Below are positions 18,214 through 26,371 of a stretch of 64,000 bases of DNA, in pieces. This stretch comes from Phycisphaera sp. Lineage in GTDB: Bacteria; Planctomycetota; Phycisphaerae; Phycisphaerales; UBA1924. The notes beneath the pieces are model-generated. The model was not told the origin of the DNA and ran no database searches. It saw nothing but the letters and a program-made list of their open reading frames with translations. Positions within the stretch are counted from its first letter, which is position 1; each line of letters opens with the position of its first letter. Both the position numbers and the translations under genes were made by a program. The DNA is taken from positions 1,855,205 to 1,919,204 of the forward strand of contig CP098402.1 in NCBI GenBank assembly GCA_025916675.1. Direction: 5' to 3'.

Positions 18214-18577
18214 GCCAAGCTCCAAAGTTGTGCGTCAGGACGGGTGTGGGCGCGGGGGCTGGGGTCGGTGTGGGGACGTGTACGCATATGCGCGGCTCGT
18301 AGCTCGTGGGCCATCATTGGCAACTGCCGGGCACCGATCCTCCAAGGAAGGATGGGGTCGGGAGTTGTTCGAGCCGGCATCGGCCCCGAGCGGCGGCCCG
18401 GGGCGGGGTGGGTCTTCTACTTGATACCCGAGGCACGCGCCGCGGGATGCACGATCGGGGCCAAAATGGCTCGGAACCGAGCGGGGGGAGGATAATCACC
18501 ACCCCCTGCCAGAGCAACCGACCATTTCCGTGTTCTGGCCATCTCGAATCTGGCCGATCCGTGGATCTGGTGGCGGG
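18214..18577. other. Intergenic region upstream of the secretin gene
   Basis: 364 bp between the 452-aa protein gene and the secretin gene, both on the minus strand. It should contain the secretin promoter. I see several GC-rich stretches (for example a CCCGAGCGG/CCGGGGCGG cluster near 18390-18410) but no clear promoter, repeat or small gene. Confidence 0.5.
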
Positions 18578-19936
18578 CTATTCGAGCCATCGGCTGCCGA
18601 GGATCCGCCCGGGCGCATCATTGCTGAGCGCTTCGTCGAGGAGCTTCGCGATTTCGGGGGGCTCGGGAGGATGGGGATCGTCAAAATCGTCGGGATTTGC
18701 TGGGGGATTGGCCGGTGGCGTGATGAGCACGGGTGAGGCCGGCGGCTCCTGTGCTCGCGCAGCGTGGGACTCGGGCCGGCCGGGCGTGGACGCCGGCTGC
18801 GATGCTGTCGGCGTCGTGCTCCCCGCGAGAATGGTTACCAATTCGTGGCGCCAGAGGCGGTCCGCGGAGATCAAACGCGGTCCGAACTCGTCGGTCAGCG
18901 ACACGCCGCTGGGCCCGCCGGGCAGCTTCGCGACAGCCTGGAGCGCCAGATCCTCGGCCTCACGCCAGCAACCAGCGGCGAGCACGGCCTCGGCGTAGCG
19001 GTCGCGTGGACGGGCGTCGTTCTTCTTTGGCTCCACAACGGACTCGCGCTCGGTCTCGGGCCTCGTTTCAGGTTTTGATTCGGGCCTTGTTTCCTTGATC
19101 TGCGCGGGCTCTTCATCCGCCGGCTGCGGCTCGACACGGATCAAGCAGCGCCAGCCGGTGACACCCAGATCCCGGCCATCGTCGTCCAGGTTCCGCTCCA
19201 CATCGATATTGAGCGTCATGCCCCACAGGTCGACCAGCGCTTCGGAGACCTCCTCGGGGCCGGGCAACTCGGGGCGATCGTCGGGGGTCAGCAGCACGCT
19301 GCGGTGCTCGTGGCTGACCGCGTCGGCCGCCATCACCTCGACCTGTTTGGCTTGGGGCGGCCGCCCGTCGGGCTTGCGGGCACGCCCGCCGCCTGTCCCG
19401 TTCTCCGCCCCGCTGCCCAGGTTGGGCAGCTCAAAGGCGGTCAGCAGCCGATCGACCCGTTCCTTTTCATTGGTCTCGACGCGGACGGTCAGCACCTTGT
19501 GCTCGTCGAGGAAGAAGTACATGAATGGCTCCTCGCTCATGGCGCCGAAGCCGCATAATCCATCTTCAAAGAGGAAGGGCTCGTACCAGCGGATGCCGTC
19601 GTAGAGCGACTCGACGCCCACCAGTTCGTAGGCGATGTAGGGGTCGATCTCCCGGAACGCGTCGTTGCCAAGCACGTCCAGGATTGGGTACACCCGCCCG
19701 GGCAGCAGGCTCAGCAGGGCCGAGCACAGGGGCTTGAGCCGCTCGGCCGAGACCAGGACCTCGTAGACGTAGCGGTCGGGCCACTCCTCCCACTCCTCGT
19801 CGCCGTCGGCGGGCTCGAAGTCGGCGGTGTAGCCGCTCTTGGGCGCGATGGGCTCGACGGGGTAGACACCCAGGGGGAAGGCAAAGCCGTTGACCCGGAC
19901 ACGTTCGAGGGCGGGGTTGAGCAGGCATCGGTGCAT
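18578..19936 (-). CDS. Unknown protein
   Basis: A 452-aa protein I do not recognise. The N-terminal half (1-165) is well ordered, with aromatic and acidic residues (YVYEVLVSAERLKPLCSALL, FMYFFLDEHKVLTVRVE); a linker follows; a second folded part (about 225-275) has LVDLWGMTLNIDVERN; the C-terminal 170 residues are charged and then Pro-rich and disordered. There is no signal peptide, so it is probably cytoplasmic. Start ATG 19936 faces the SUI1-like gene across a 78-bp divergent gap. Confidence 0.7.
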   Translation of the reverse strand: MHRCLLNPALERVRVNGFAFPLGVYPVEPIAPKSGYTADFEPADGDEEWEEWPDRYVYEVLVSAERLKPLCSALLSLLPGRVYPILDVLGNDAFREIDPYIAYELVGVESLYDGIRWYEPFLFEDGLCGFGAMSEEPFMYFFLDEHKVLTVRVETNEKERVDRLLTAFELPNLGSGAENGTGGGRARKPDGRPPQAKQVEVMAADAVSHEHRSVLLTPDDRPELPGPEEVSEALVDLWGMTLNIDVERNLDDDGRDLGVTGWRCLIRVEPQPADEEPAQIKETRPESKPETRPETERESVVEPKKNDARPRDRYAEAVLAAGCWREAEDLALQAVAKLPGGPSGVSLTDEFGPRLISADRLWRHELVTILAGSTTPTASQPASTPGRPESHAARAQEPPASPVLITPPANPPANPDDFDDPHPPEPPEIAKLLDEALSNDAPGRILGSRWLE

Positions 19937-19976
19937 TGGGGGATGGTAGGGGGAACCGGCCGCGCACCGGCTGGCG

Positions 19977-19994
19977 TGGCAATTGCCAATTCCC
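19977..19994. repeat. Copy of the attgcc/ggcaat intergenic motif
   Basis: Sequence tggcaattgccaattccc in the divergent gap between the 452-aa gene and the SUI1-like gene. The core ggcaattgcc is a palindrome. Similar motifs occur at 21044-21150 and 62724-62935. Confidence 0.5.
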
Positions 19995-20014
19995 TTCCCT
20001 CACTACCCTCCCCC

Positions 20015-20362
20015 ATGGCCGGACTCTTCGATGGCACCGCGCTCGAGCAACCCGTGACGTGCGAGCGGTGCGGCAAGGCGGTCGATGGCTGCGCGTGCCC
20101 GAAGGTTGACCCCAGGGCCACCAGCCCGCGCGTGCGGCGCGAGAAGCGGCGGGGCAAGTGGAACACGATCGTCGGCGAGCTGGGGCTGCCGAAGGACGAC
20201 GCCAAGGCCTTGCTGAAAGACCTGCGCACGGCCATGGGTACTGGCGGTGGCTTGGGCGACACGCCCCAAGGCGTGGAGATCGTGCTGCAGGGCGACCATC
20301 GCGAGGCCGTCGTCGAGCGGTTGAAGGCCGCGGGGTACAAGGCCAAGGCGGCCGGCGGCTAG
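20015..20362 (+). CDS. SUI1/eIF1-like translation factor (YciH family)
   Basis: A 115-aa protein. The N-terminus has CERCGKAVDGCAC, a probable zinc knuckle; the C-terminal 75 residues form a SUI1 fold with RREKRRGKWNTIVGEL, LGLPKDDAKALLKDL, GTGGGL and a G-V-E-I-V-L-Q-G-D strand, matching bacterial YciH/eIF1 homologues that monitor start-codon selection. I start at ATG 20015 (MAGLFDG), directly after the attgcc motif; an upstream ATG at 19931 would extend into non-coding repeat. Its stop overlaps the convergent HAD gene by 4 bp. Confidence 0.88.
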   Translation: MAGLFDGTALEQPVTCERCGKAVDGCACPKVDPRATSPRVRREKRRGKWNTIVGELGLPKDDAKALLKDLRTAMGTGGGLGDTPQGVEIVLQGDHREAVVERLKAAGYKAKAAGG

Positions 20363-21033
20363 GCGGTCGCGTCGTGGACGGCTTCCAGGAGCGAATCCAG
20401 CACTGTGGCCGGTGTGCCGCGCGCAGCCGATTCGAGCTCGGCTCGGTCGTGCGCGCCGCAGGTGAGGCCAAAGACCCTGCCGCATCCCGCTGCCAACCCG
20501 CTCTGGATATCGACGGGTGTATCGCCGGCATAGGCGAGCGCTGACGGGTCGGCCAGGCCTAGCCGGCGCATCGCCTCGTGGATGAGGTCGGGGGCGGGGC
20601 GGCCGTGCTCGACCTCGTCGCTCCCCACCAGCACGGCGGAATCCAGCTTTGAGACCTCTAGCAACCGCTCGGCGGGCTGGCGGGCGAAGCCCGTGACGTA
20701 GCCGACGGTGATGTCCTTGGACGCGAGCAGCTCCATCGCCTCGCGCACGCCGTCGAGCACGGGGGGTGGGTGCTGCTTGATGGCCTGGAGCATGAACGCG
20801 TCGAAGGCGTCGGTCATGCGGTCGATCAGGCCGGGCTCATCCACGCGATCTGGCGCGTGGGCATCAAGCACCTCGGCGAAGAGGTGGGCCTTCTTGCGAC
20901 CGGTGTTCACGCGGATCTCGTCGGCGCCCACCTCGACGTTGAGCAACTCGCAGTAGACGCGATGGAAGACCGCCTCGAAGCCGCCCGAGCGGACGACGGT
21001 GCCGGAGATGTCGAGCAGGAAGGTGGTCATCAT
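20359..21033 (-). CDS. HAD-superfamily hydrolase, phosphonatase-like
   Basis: About 224 aa. Motif I reads LLDISGTVV: the nucleophile Asp is there, but the second Asp of the usual DxDxT is Ser, as in the phosphonatase subgroup where the motif is DxAGT. Motif II is GYVTGFA (Thr), and motifs III/IV region has GRPAPDLIHEA and AYAGDTPVDIQSG, typical of HAD type I cap (beta-phosphoglucomutase/phosphonatase) proteins. A helical cap lies between motifs I and II. Substrate unknown. Start is ATG 21033 or the adjacent ATG 21030; neither has a good ribosome binding site. Confidence 0.8.
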   Translation of the reverse strand: MMTTFLLDISGTVVRSGGFEAVFHRVYCELLNVEVGADEIRVNTGRKKAHLFAEVLDAHAPDRVDEPGLIDRMTDAFDAFMLQAIKQHPPPVLDGVREAMELLASKDITVGYVTGFARQPAERLLEVSKLDSAVLVGSDEVEHGRPAPDLIHEAMRRLGLADPSALAYAGDTPVDIQSGLAAGCGRVFGLTCGAHDRAELESAARGTPATVLDSLLEAVHDATA

Positions 21034-21043
21034 GGCGGGGATA

Positions 21044-21150
21044 GCAATTTGCGATTGGCAGTTGGCAATTGGCAAGATGGAACGGACGCGAGGAGCGAAG
21101 CCTTCGCCGCAGGCGAACCCGATTGCCTATTGCCCATTGCCAATTGCCAC
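21044..21150. repeat. attgcc/ggcaat inverted-repeat element
   Basis: Left arm carries ggcagttggcaattggcaa, right arm carries ttgcccattgccaattgcc; they are inverted copies around about 50 bp that include gcgaagccttcgc. The element fills nearly all of the gap between the HAD gene start and the xthA stop, so it could form a stem-loop ending xthA transcription. Confidence 0.6.
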
Positions 21151-21154
21151 TCCT

Positions 21155-21940
21155 TCATGCCGGCCACTCGAAATCGGCAATCACCGGGGCGTGGTCGCTG
21201 GGCTGCTTGCCCTTGCGCTCGTCGCGGTCGATGCGGGCGTCGATGCAGGTGCCCGCCAGATCCTTGGTCGCGTAGATGATGTCGATGCGCAGGCCGTCGC
21301 CCTTGGGGAAGGCGAGCTGGCGGTAGTCCCACCAGCTATAGATGTTGCCCTCGGGGTGCCTGGCGTGGTGGGTGTCGACGAAGCCGAAGCCTTCGACGTG
21401 CTTGAGGCCGTCGCGGGCCTCGGGCACGCAGTGGGTGGTGCCCTCCCACTTCTCCAGCTTGGCGACGTCGGAATCGAAGGGGGCCACGTTCATGTCGCCG
21501 GCCAGGATGATCGGCTCGCTGTTCTTGTGCCGCGCGTCGAGCAGGGCGCGGAGGCGTTGCATCCAGGCGAGCTTGTAGACAAACTTGTCGCTGCCGACCT
21601 CGCCGCCGTTGGGGAAGTACGCGCTGTAGACGCGGACGCCGGCGACCATGGCCGAGATGAGGCGGGCGTGGTCGTCCTCGGGGCCGTTGTCGCCCTCGAA
21701 GCCCCGGACCACCTCTGTGGGTTGGGTTTTCGACAGAATTGCCACGCCGTTATAGGTCTTCTGGCCATACACCGCCGCGTGGTAGCCCAGGCGTTCGAGG
21801 TCGTCGGCGACCGGGCCGGGCAGCTCGGGGCTCTTGAGTTCCTGGAGGCAGACCACGTCGGGCTCGTGGCGTTCGAGGACGCCGGCGAGGCGTTCCTGGC
21901 GGACCTTCACGGAGTTGACGTTCCAGGTGATGACGCGCAT
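21155..21940 (-). CDS. xthA: Exodeoxyribonuclease III / AP endonuclease
   Basis: A 261-aa EEP-family nuclease of base excision repair. It begins MRVITWNVNSVKVR, has the metal-binding Glu in VVCLQELKSP, catalytic Tyr region SAYFPNGG, Asp/Asn in LAGDMNVAP, SWWDYR, and catalytic SDHAPVIADF. Full length with all catalytic motifs. It ends against the attgcc element and is transcribed divergently from the glutamine synthetase gene. Confidence 0.95.
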   Translation of the reverse strand: MRVITWNVNSVKVRQERLAGVLERHEPDVVCLQELKSPELPGPVADDLERLGYHAAVYGQKTYNGVAILSKTQPTEVVRGFEGDNGPEDDHARLISAMVAGVRVYSAYFPNGGEVGSDKFVYKLAWMQRLRALLDARHKNSEPIILAGDMNVAPFDSDVAKLEKWEGTTHCVPEARDGLKHVEGFGFVDTHHARHPEGNIYSWWDYRQLAFPKGDGLRIDIIYATKDLAGTCIDARIDRDERKGKQPSDHAPVIADFEWPA

Positions 21941-22243
21941 GTGGCCGATGCTAGGTGGAAGTTGAGATCGGGCATATCATGGTTCGCCTAAGTCTGCCCA
22001 TGTGGCGGATCGGGGCCGTGGGGTGAGATTTGTACGGGTATTAGACGGTTTTTATGTCCGATGGGCTTGGCCCCGGGAATCGGGGCGCATAGACCTTTCC
22101 TGTCCGATGTGATTGATACTGGAACTTGCTTGGGTCACGAGCCGGCACGTACGCCGGCAAGGCCCGAGCGCCCTTGGGGTATTGGCCGACCGAATCGGCC
22201 CGTCCCAAAAAACCGGAAGGATGCACTCGCCGTGCGCAACGGA
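21941..22243. other. Divergent region between xthA and glutamine synthetase
   Basis: 303 bp with both promoters expected. Visible structure: a hairpin GCCGGC-acgtac-GCCGGC near 22141-22158, and a second near 22180-22200 built on ggccga/tcggcc. They may form a leader in the glutamine synthetase mRNA. Repeated gtccgatg words occur near 22054 and 22103. No nitrogen-regulated sigma-54 site was recognised. Confidence 0.4.
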
Positions 22244-24463
22244 ATGACCATGGAGCAGGAACCCGCCTCAACGAACCATGGAGGCTCGGCCCGAGCCGGG
22301 CAGCAGGCCCGCCAGAACCAGAACAACCAACCCGAAGGCCAGCACGCGCCAGAGGCCGGCTGGGCCATGGCCGAGGAGTCCTTTGCTAAGGACGTCTTCA
22401 CCGACGCCCAGATGCGGCGAAGGCTGCCCGCCGAGACGTACCGCAAGCTCCAGCAGACCATCCGCCATGGCGAATCGCTCGACGCGGGCATCGCCGACGC
22501 TGTTGCGGTGGCCATCAAGGACTGGGCGGTGGCCAACGGTGCGACGCACTACACCCACTGGTTCCAGCCGCTCACGGGGCTGACCGCCGAGAAGCACGAC
22601 ACGTTCGTCAAGCCCGATGGGCACGGCGGGGCCATCAGCGAGTTCACCGGCCAGGCGCTGGTGCAGGGCGAACCCGACGCCTCGAGCTTCCCCAGCGGCG
22701 GCCTGCGCACCACCTTCGAGGCCCGCGGCTACACCGCCTGGGACGCGACCAGCCCGGTGTTCCTGAGCCGGTACGGCGACACGGTTACGCTGTGCATCCC
22801 CACCGCTTTCGTGAGTTGGACGGGCGAGGCGCTGGACAAGAAGACGCCGCTGCTGCGATCGATGGACGCGATCAACACGCAGGCCATGCGCGTGCTCACC
22901 GCGCTTGGCGAGACCGATGGCGCGACGCGCGTGTTTTCTACTGTCGGGGCCGAGCAGGAGTACTTCCTGGTCGACGCCCGTCTTGCCGAGACGCGTGAAG
23001 ACCTGACCATCTGCGGCCGCACGGTCTTCGGTGACACGCCCATCAAGGGCCAGAAGCTCGACGACCATTACTTCGGCTCGATCCCCGAGCGTGTGCTCAG
23101 CTTCATGAGCGAGGTCGAGCTCATCCTGAATCGCAAGGGCGTGCCCATCGCCACGCGGCACAACGAGGTGGCCCCCGGGCAGTTCGAACTAGCCGCCCAC
23201 TTCGAGCCGGCCAATGTCGCGTGCGACCACCAGATGCTGGTGATGGAGACGCTCCGCCGCGTGGCTCCCCGACATGGATTTTTGTGTACGCTGCATGAGA
23301 AGCCCTTCGCGGGCATCAACGGCAGCGGCAAGCACGTGAATTGGTCGCTCTCGACCGACACGGGCCGCAACCTGCTGAGCCCCAAGAGCGAGCCGCACAC
23401 CAACCGCACGTTCCACGCGTTCCTGGTGGCGGTCATCCGCGCCGTCGACCTGCACGCCGACCTGCTCCGCGCGAGCATTTCGAGTGCGGGCAACAACCAC
23501 CGATTGGGCGCTAACGAGGCTCCACCATCGATTATTAGCATCTTCCTCGGTGACATGCTCACCGACCTGATCGAGCAGTTTGCGAGTGGCGGCACGGCCA
23601 GCAGCTCACGCCAGGGCTCCACGATGGACCTGGGAGCGCAGACGCTCCCCGAGTTCGTGCGCGATGCGGGCGACCGCAACCGCACCAGCCCGTTCGCTTT
23701 TACTGGCAACAAGTTCGAGTTCCGCGCCGTCGGCTCTTCGGCGGCGGTCGCCTTCCCGGTCACGGTGCTCAACACGATCGTGGCCGAGGCGCTCGCGAGT
23801 TTTGCCGACGAGCTCGAGAAGGCCGAGGACACGCAAGAGGCTCTCAGCTCGATCATCCAGCGTGTGTCGACCGAGCACAAGCGGGTGATCTTCAACGGCG
23901 ACAACTACTCCGAGCAGTGGGTGGAAGAAGCCGAAAAACGCGGCCTGCCGCACATCCGATCGTCGGCCAAGGCGTTTCGAGCCCTGACCAATGACAAGAA
24001 CCGCACGCTCTTCAACAGCCTGGACGTGCTCAGCCCGCTGGAAACCCAGAGCCGGGCGAACATCTTCGCCGAGAAGTACGCCACGCAGGTGCGCATCGAG
24101 GGCCTAACGCTACGCAACATGACCAAGACGCTCGTGCTTCCCGCGGCGCTCCGCCAGCTCACCGAAATCGGCAGTGCGGTCGCCTCGCTCATGGCCGCCG
24201 ACATCGACCCTGCGGAGAACCGCACGGCGCTCGAGGAACTGGCGGGCTTGGTAGGCGAACTCCGGCGGAACCTCACGGCCCTCGACTCGGTGCTCGAAGG
24301 CGGCGAGCCCGAGTATCCCCTTGACGCGGCCGACCACACCGAGAAGCACCTCATCCCTACGATCGAGGCGGTCCGCACTCAGGTAGACGCGATCGAGAAG
24401 GTCGTGGCCAAGGACCTGTGGCCGGTAGCCGACTACAACGAGTTGCTGGTCATGCAGGCCTGA
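22244..24463 (+). CDS. glnN: Glutamine synthetase type III
   Basis: About 739 aa, the size of GSIII (GlnN), which makes glutamine from glutamate, ammonia and ATP. Motifs include [12 protein letters not shown] with [40 protein letters not shown] and [15 protein letters not shown], all GSIII signatures around the metal and ATP sites; the long C-terminal helical tail is also typical. An N-terminal Gln/Asn-rich stretch of about 40 residues is extra. Start uncertain among GTG 22232, ATG 22244 and ATG 22250. A terminator follows. Confidence 0.95.
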   Translation: MTMEQEPASTNHGGSARAGQQARQNQNNQPEGQHAPEAGWAMAEESFAKDVFTDAQMRRRLPAETYRKLQQTIRHGESLDAGIADAVAVAIKDWAVANGATHYTHWFQPLTGLTAEKHDTFVKPDGHGGAISEFTGQALVQGEPDASSFPSGGLRTTFEARGYTAWDATSPVFLSRYGDTVTLCIPTAFVSWTGEALDKKTPLLRSMDAINTQAMRVLTALGETDGATRVFSTVGAEQEYFLVDARLAETREDLTICGRTVFGDTPIKGQKLDDHYFGSIPERVLSFMSEVELILNRKGVPIATRHNEVAPGQFELAAHFEPANVACDHQMLVMETLRRVAPRHGFLCTLHEKPFAGINGSGKHVNWSLSTDTGRNLLSPKSEPHTNRTFHAFLVAVIRAVDLHADLLRASISSAGNNHRLGANEAPPSIISIFLGDMLTDLIEQFASGGTASSSRQGSTMDLGAQTLPEFVRDAGDRNRTSPFAFTGNKFEFRAVGSSAAVAFPVTVLNTIVAEALASFADELEKAEDTQEALSSIIQRVSTEHKRVIFNGDNYSEQWVEEAEKRGLPHIRSSAKAFRALTNDKNRTLFNSLDVLSPLETQSRANIFAEKYATQVRIEGLTLRNMTKTLVLPAALRQLTEIGSAVASLMAADIDPAENRTALEELAGLVGELRRNLTALDSVLEGGEPEYPLDAADHTEKHLIPTIEAVRTQVDAIEKVVAKDLWPVADYNELLVMQA

Positions 24464-24492
24464 TTCGGCGCACACCCCTGATTAAGTCTCGT

Positions 24493-24517
24493 GGCCCGGG
24501 CAAGCGTCCGGGCCATT
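24493..24517 (+). terminator. Terminator after glutamine synthetase
   Basis: Stem GGCCCGG/CCGGGCC (24493-24499 with 24508-24514) followed by ATTTC. The T run is short. Confidence 0.65.
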
Positions 24518-24560
24518 TCATGCTCTGTCTTCTTGGCACGAATTGACCAGCAAAATGGCC

Positions 24561-24589
24561 TTGTGCTTGTCGGCGAATTCGGTTAATCT
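24561..24589 (+). promoter_or_regulatory. Candidate promoter of the dockerin-tagged propeller gene
   Basis: TTGTGC and TAATCT are spaced by 17 bp in an AT-richer patch, 45 bp upstream of the ATG. Similar to a sigma-70 site; read by eye only. Confidence 0.4.
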
Positions 24590-24633
24590 AGTGGGTTGAC
24601 CCCAATCCGAACTAATTTTTGGAGGCCGAGATT

Positions 24634-25659
24634 ATGGAGACTCGAATTCTCGTGGTGGGCTTGGCTGCATCAGCGATGTCCGCAGCGTGCATGGCCCAGG
24701 ACGCGTTACTGCTGGTGGCGGATTCCGGAAACGACACCATCGCAGCTTTCGATCCATCCGATGGCAGCCTGGTCGACCCCGTGTTTATCGATCTTGTGCC
24801 CCTTGACGCCGGCACACCGAAGGGCATCGCTCAGGTCGGCGATGAGATCTGGGTGAGCGACCAGATCCGCGATCGCATCGACCGCTTCACGCTCGACGGC
24901 GACTTCATCGATTCCATCGGCGGGCAGGTGCCCGGCGGCGGGCTCGACAATATCCGCGGCGTCATGGTCATCGGCGACGAGGTCTGGGTGGCCAACTCGG
25001 GCACCAACAACGACGCACCGGGCGATGCTTTCGTCCGCATCGATCCCAGCACGGCCAGCATCGTGGGCAACATCCCAGTCGACGCCGATCCCTGGTTCGC
25101 GCTGCCCTACAACGGCGAGAATCTGCTCAGCTTTAGCGGCGATTCCCGCATCGATCGCGTGGACGACACCGGCGCGTTCCTCGGCACGTTCCTGCCCTCG
25201 GGAAGCCTGAACTTCCTCCAACAGATGAGCGAGACCAGTGCGGGCACCGTGCTCGTGGGCGCGTTCAGCTCGCCCTCGGGCGTTTGGGAGATCGACTCCG
25301 GCGGCGGGCTCCTTGACGTTGTCGCGGGCACGGCGGACTCCGGCGCACGAGCCGGCCGGGAACTCGGCGATGGGAACATCCTGTGGACCAACGGCGACGG
25401 CGTCAACGTGAGCGACCCGGTCTCGGGCGCGACGACGAACGTGCTCGACGGCAACGGCCAGTTCATCCTCCTTCTCGGTGAGATCGAAGGCTGCTACCCC
25501 GACTTCGACGAGGACGGCCAGTTAACCATCTTCGACTTCCTGGCCTTCCAGAACGCGTTCGATGGCGGCGACCTGCTGGCCGACTGCGACGAAGACGGCA
25601 GCCTCACGATATTCGACTTCCTGTGCTTCCAGAACGCCTTCGACGCCGGCTGCGATTAG
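24634..25659 (+). CDS. Exported beta-propeller-like protein with GC-type dockerin
   Basis: A 341-aa protein. A signal peptide (ILVVGLAASAMSAACMA) precedes repeated blades of about 40-45 residues with patterns like DEIWVSDQIRDRIDRFTLDG and DEVWVANSGTN, as in NHL/SMP-30-type propellers. The C-terminus holds two EF-hand-like repeats (DFDEDGQLTIFDFLAFQNAF and DCDEDGSLTIFDFLCFQNAF) and stops at AGCD. ATG 24634 has GGAGG eight bases upstream. Likely exported and anchored or assembled through the dockerin. Ligand unknown. Confidence 0.85.
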   Translation: METRILVVGLAASAMSAACMAQDALLLVADSGNDTIAAFDPSDGSLVDPVFIDLVPLDAGTPKGIAQVGDEIWVSDQIRDRIDRFTLDGDFIDSIGGQVPGGGLDNIRGVMVIGDEVWVANSGTNNDAPGDAFVRIDPSTASIVGNIPVDADPWFALPYNGENLLSFSGDSRIDRVDDTGAFLGTFLPSGSLNFLQQMSETSAGTVLVGAFSSPSGVWEIDSGGGLLDVVAGTADSGARAGRELGDGNILWTNGDGVNVSDPVSGATTNVLDGNGQFILLLGEIEGCYPDFDEDGQLTIFDFLAFQNAFDGGDLLADCDEDGSLTIFDFLCFQNAFDAGCD

Positions 25660-25683
25660 TCCCAACCGGCCCGGAACAGCCTC

Positions 25684-25713
25684 AAACGGCCGCTCATTCG
25701 TGGGCGGCCGTTT
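25684..25713 (+). terminator. Terminator after the propeller gene
   Basis: A perfect 10-bp stem AAACGGCCGC/GCGGCCGTTT with a ten-base loop, starting 24 bp after the stop codon; the 3' arm ends in TTT. Confidence 0.85.
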
Positions 25714-25846
25714 ATCCTTGTAAAATCCAAACATACGTTCGACTTGGTCGGTCCATCGGGGTAGCATTCCGCAGCGGGCACCGGAGAAACCCGCACCCAC
25801 CCCACACGCCCGCCCGTGGTGGCCGGGCCAATTCAGGAGAAGGACC

Positions 25847-26305
25847 ATGAGCGCCAACAGCACCGTCGACCCGAGCAAGACCGCCGAGACCCTGAAGGTG
25901 GGCAAGCGGCTTGTCGAGCTCTGCCAGCAGGGCGAGAACCGCAAGGCCATCGAGGAGCTCTACGCCGACACCGTCAACGTCGTTGAGGCGATGAGCCCGA
26001 CCGACATGCCTGGTTACGACCAGTTGCCCGACGATGCCAAGAAGGCCCACTGCACGGGCACCACCGACAAAGCCCAACTGCTCGAAAGTTCCGATTGGTT
26101 CTTCGAGAACCACGAGATCCACGGCGGAGAGGTCACCGGCCCGTACCCACTGGGCGACGAGTTCGCCTGCTTCATGCGCATCGACTGCACGCCTAAGGTC
26201 GGCCCAATGGCCGGGCAGCGCATGGACATGAAGGAGGCCTGCCTCTACAAGGTCAAGGATGGCAAGATCGTCGAGAGCCGGTTCCATTACGCGATGGACT
26301 GCTGA
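25847..26305 (+). CDS. SnoaL/NTF2-like protein
   Basis: A 152-aa cytoplasmic protein of the NTF2-like (SnoaL) fold. The opening helices KRLVELCQQGENRKAIEELYAD, then the strands around FFENHEIHGGEVTGPYP, FACFMRIDCTPKVGP and MKEACLYKVKDGKIVESRFHY fit the fold, the last being the typical 'y.v.dGKIve..ffy' ending. Such proteins bind or isomerise small hydrophobic compounds; no catalytic residue can be assigned. ATG 25847 has AGGAG about nine bases upstream. It stands alone between two terminators. Confidence 0.85.
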   Translation: MSANSTVDPSKTAETLKVGKRLVELCQQGENRKAIEELYADTVNVVEAMSPTDMPGYDQLPDDAKKAHCTGTTDKAQLLESSDWFFENHEIHGGEVTGPYPLGDEFACFMRIDCTPKVGPMAGQRMDMKEACLYKVKDGKIVESRFHYAMDC

Positions 26306-26328
26306 GAACGCGGGAGAGGGAGAACGAG

Positions 26329-26353
26329 CCCACGTTGCAAGACGTGGGTTTTT
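26329..26353 (+). terminator. Terminator after the SnoaL-like gene
   Basis: Stem CCCACGT/ACGTGGG (26329-26335 with 26342-26348) followed by five T. The convergent ClC gene ends 19 bp beyond, so the hairpin may serve both strands, though only the plus strand has the T run. Confidence 0.85.
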
Positions 26354-26371
26354 CGATGCGCTTCCCGATGG

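Noticed and set aside
16030-18495. 821-codon open frame on the plus strand
   Set aside because: It is the antisense shadow of the secretin gene, whose signal peptide, domain order and binding site are convincing; the shadow has no recognisable domain.
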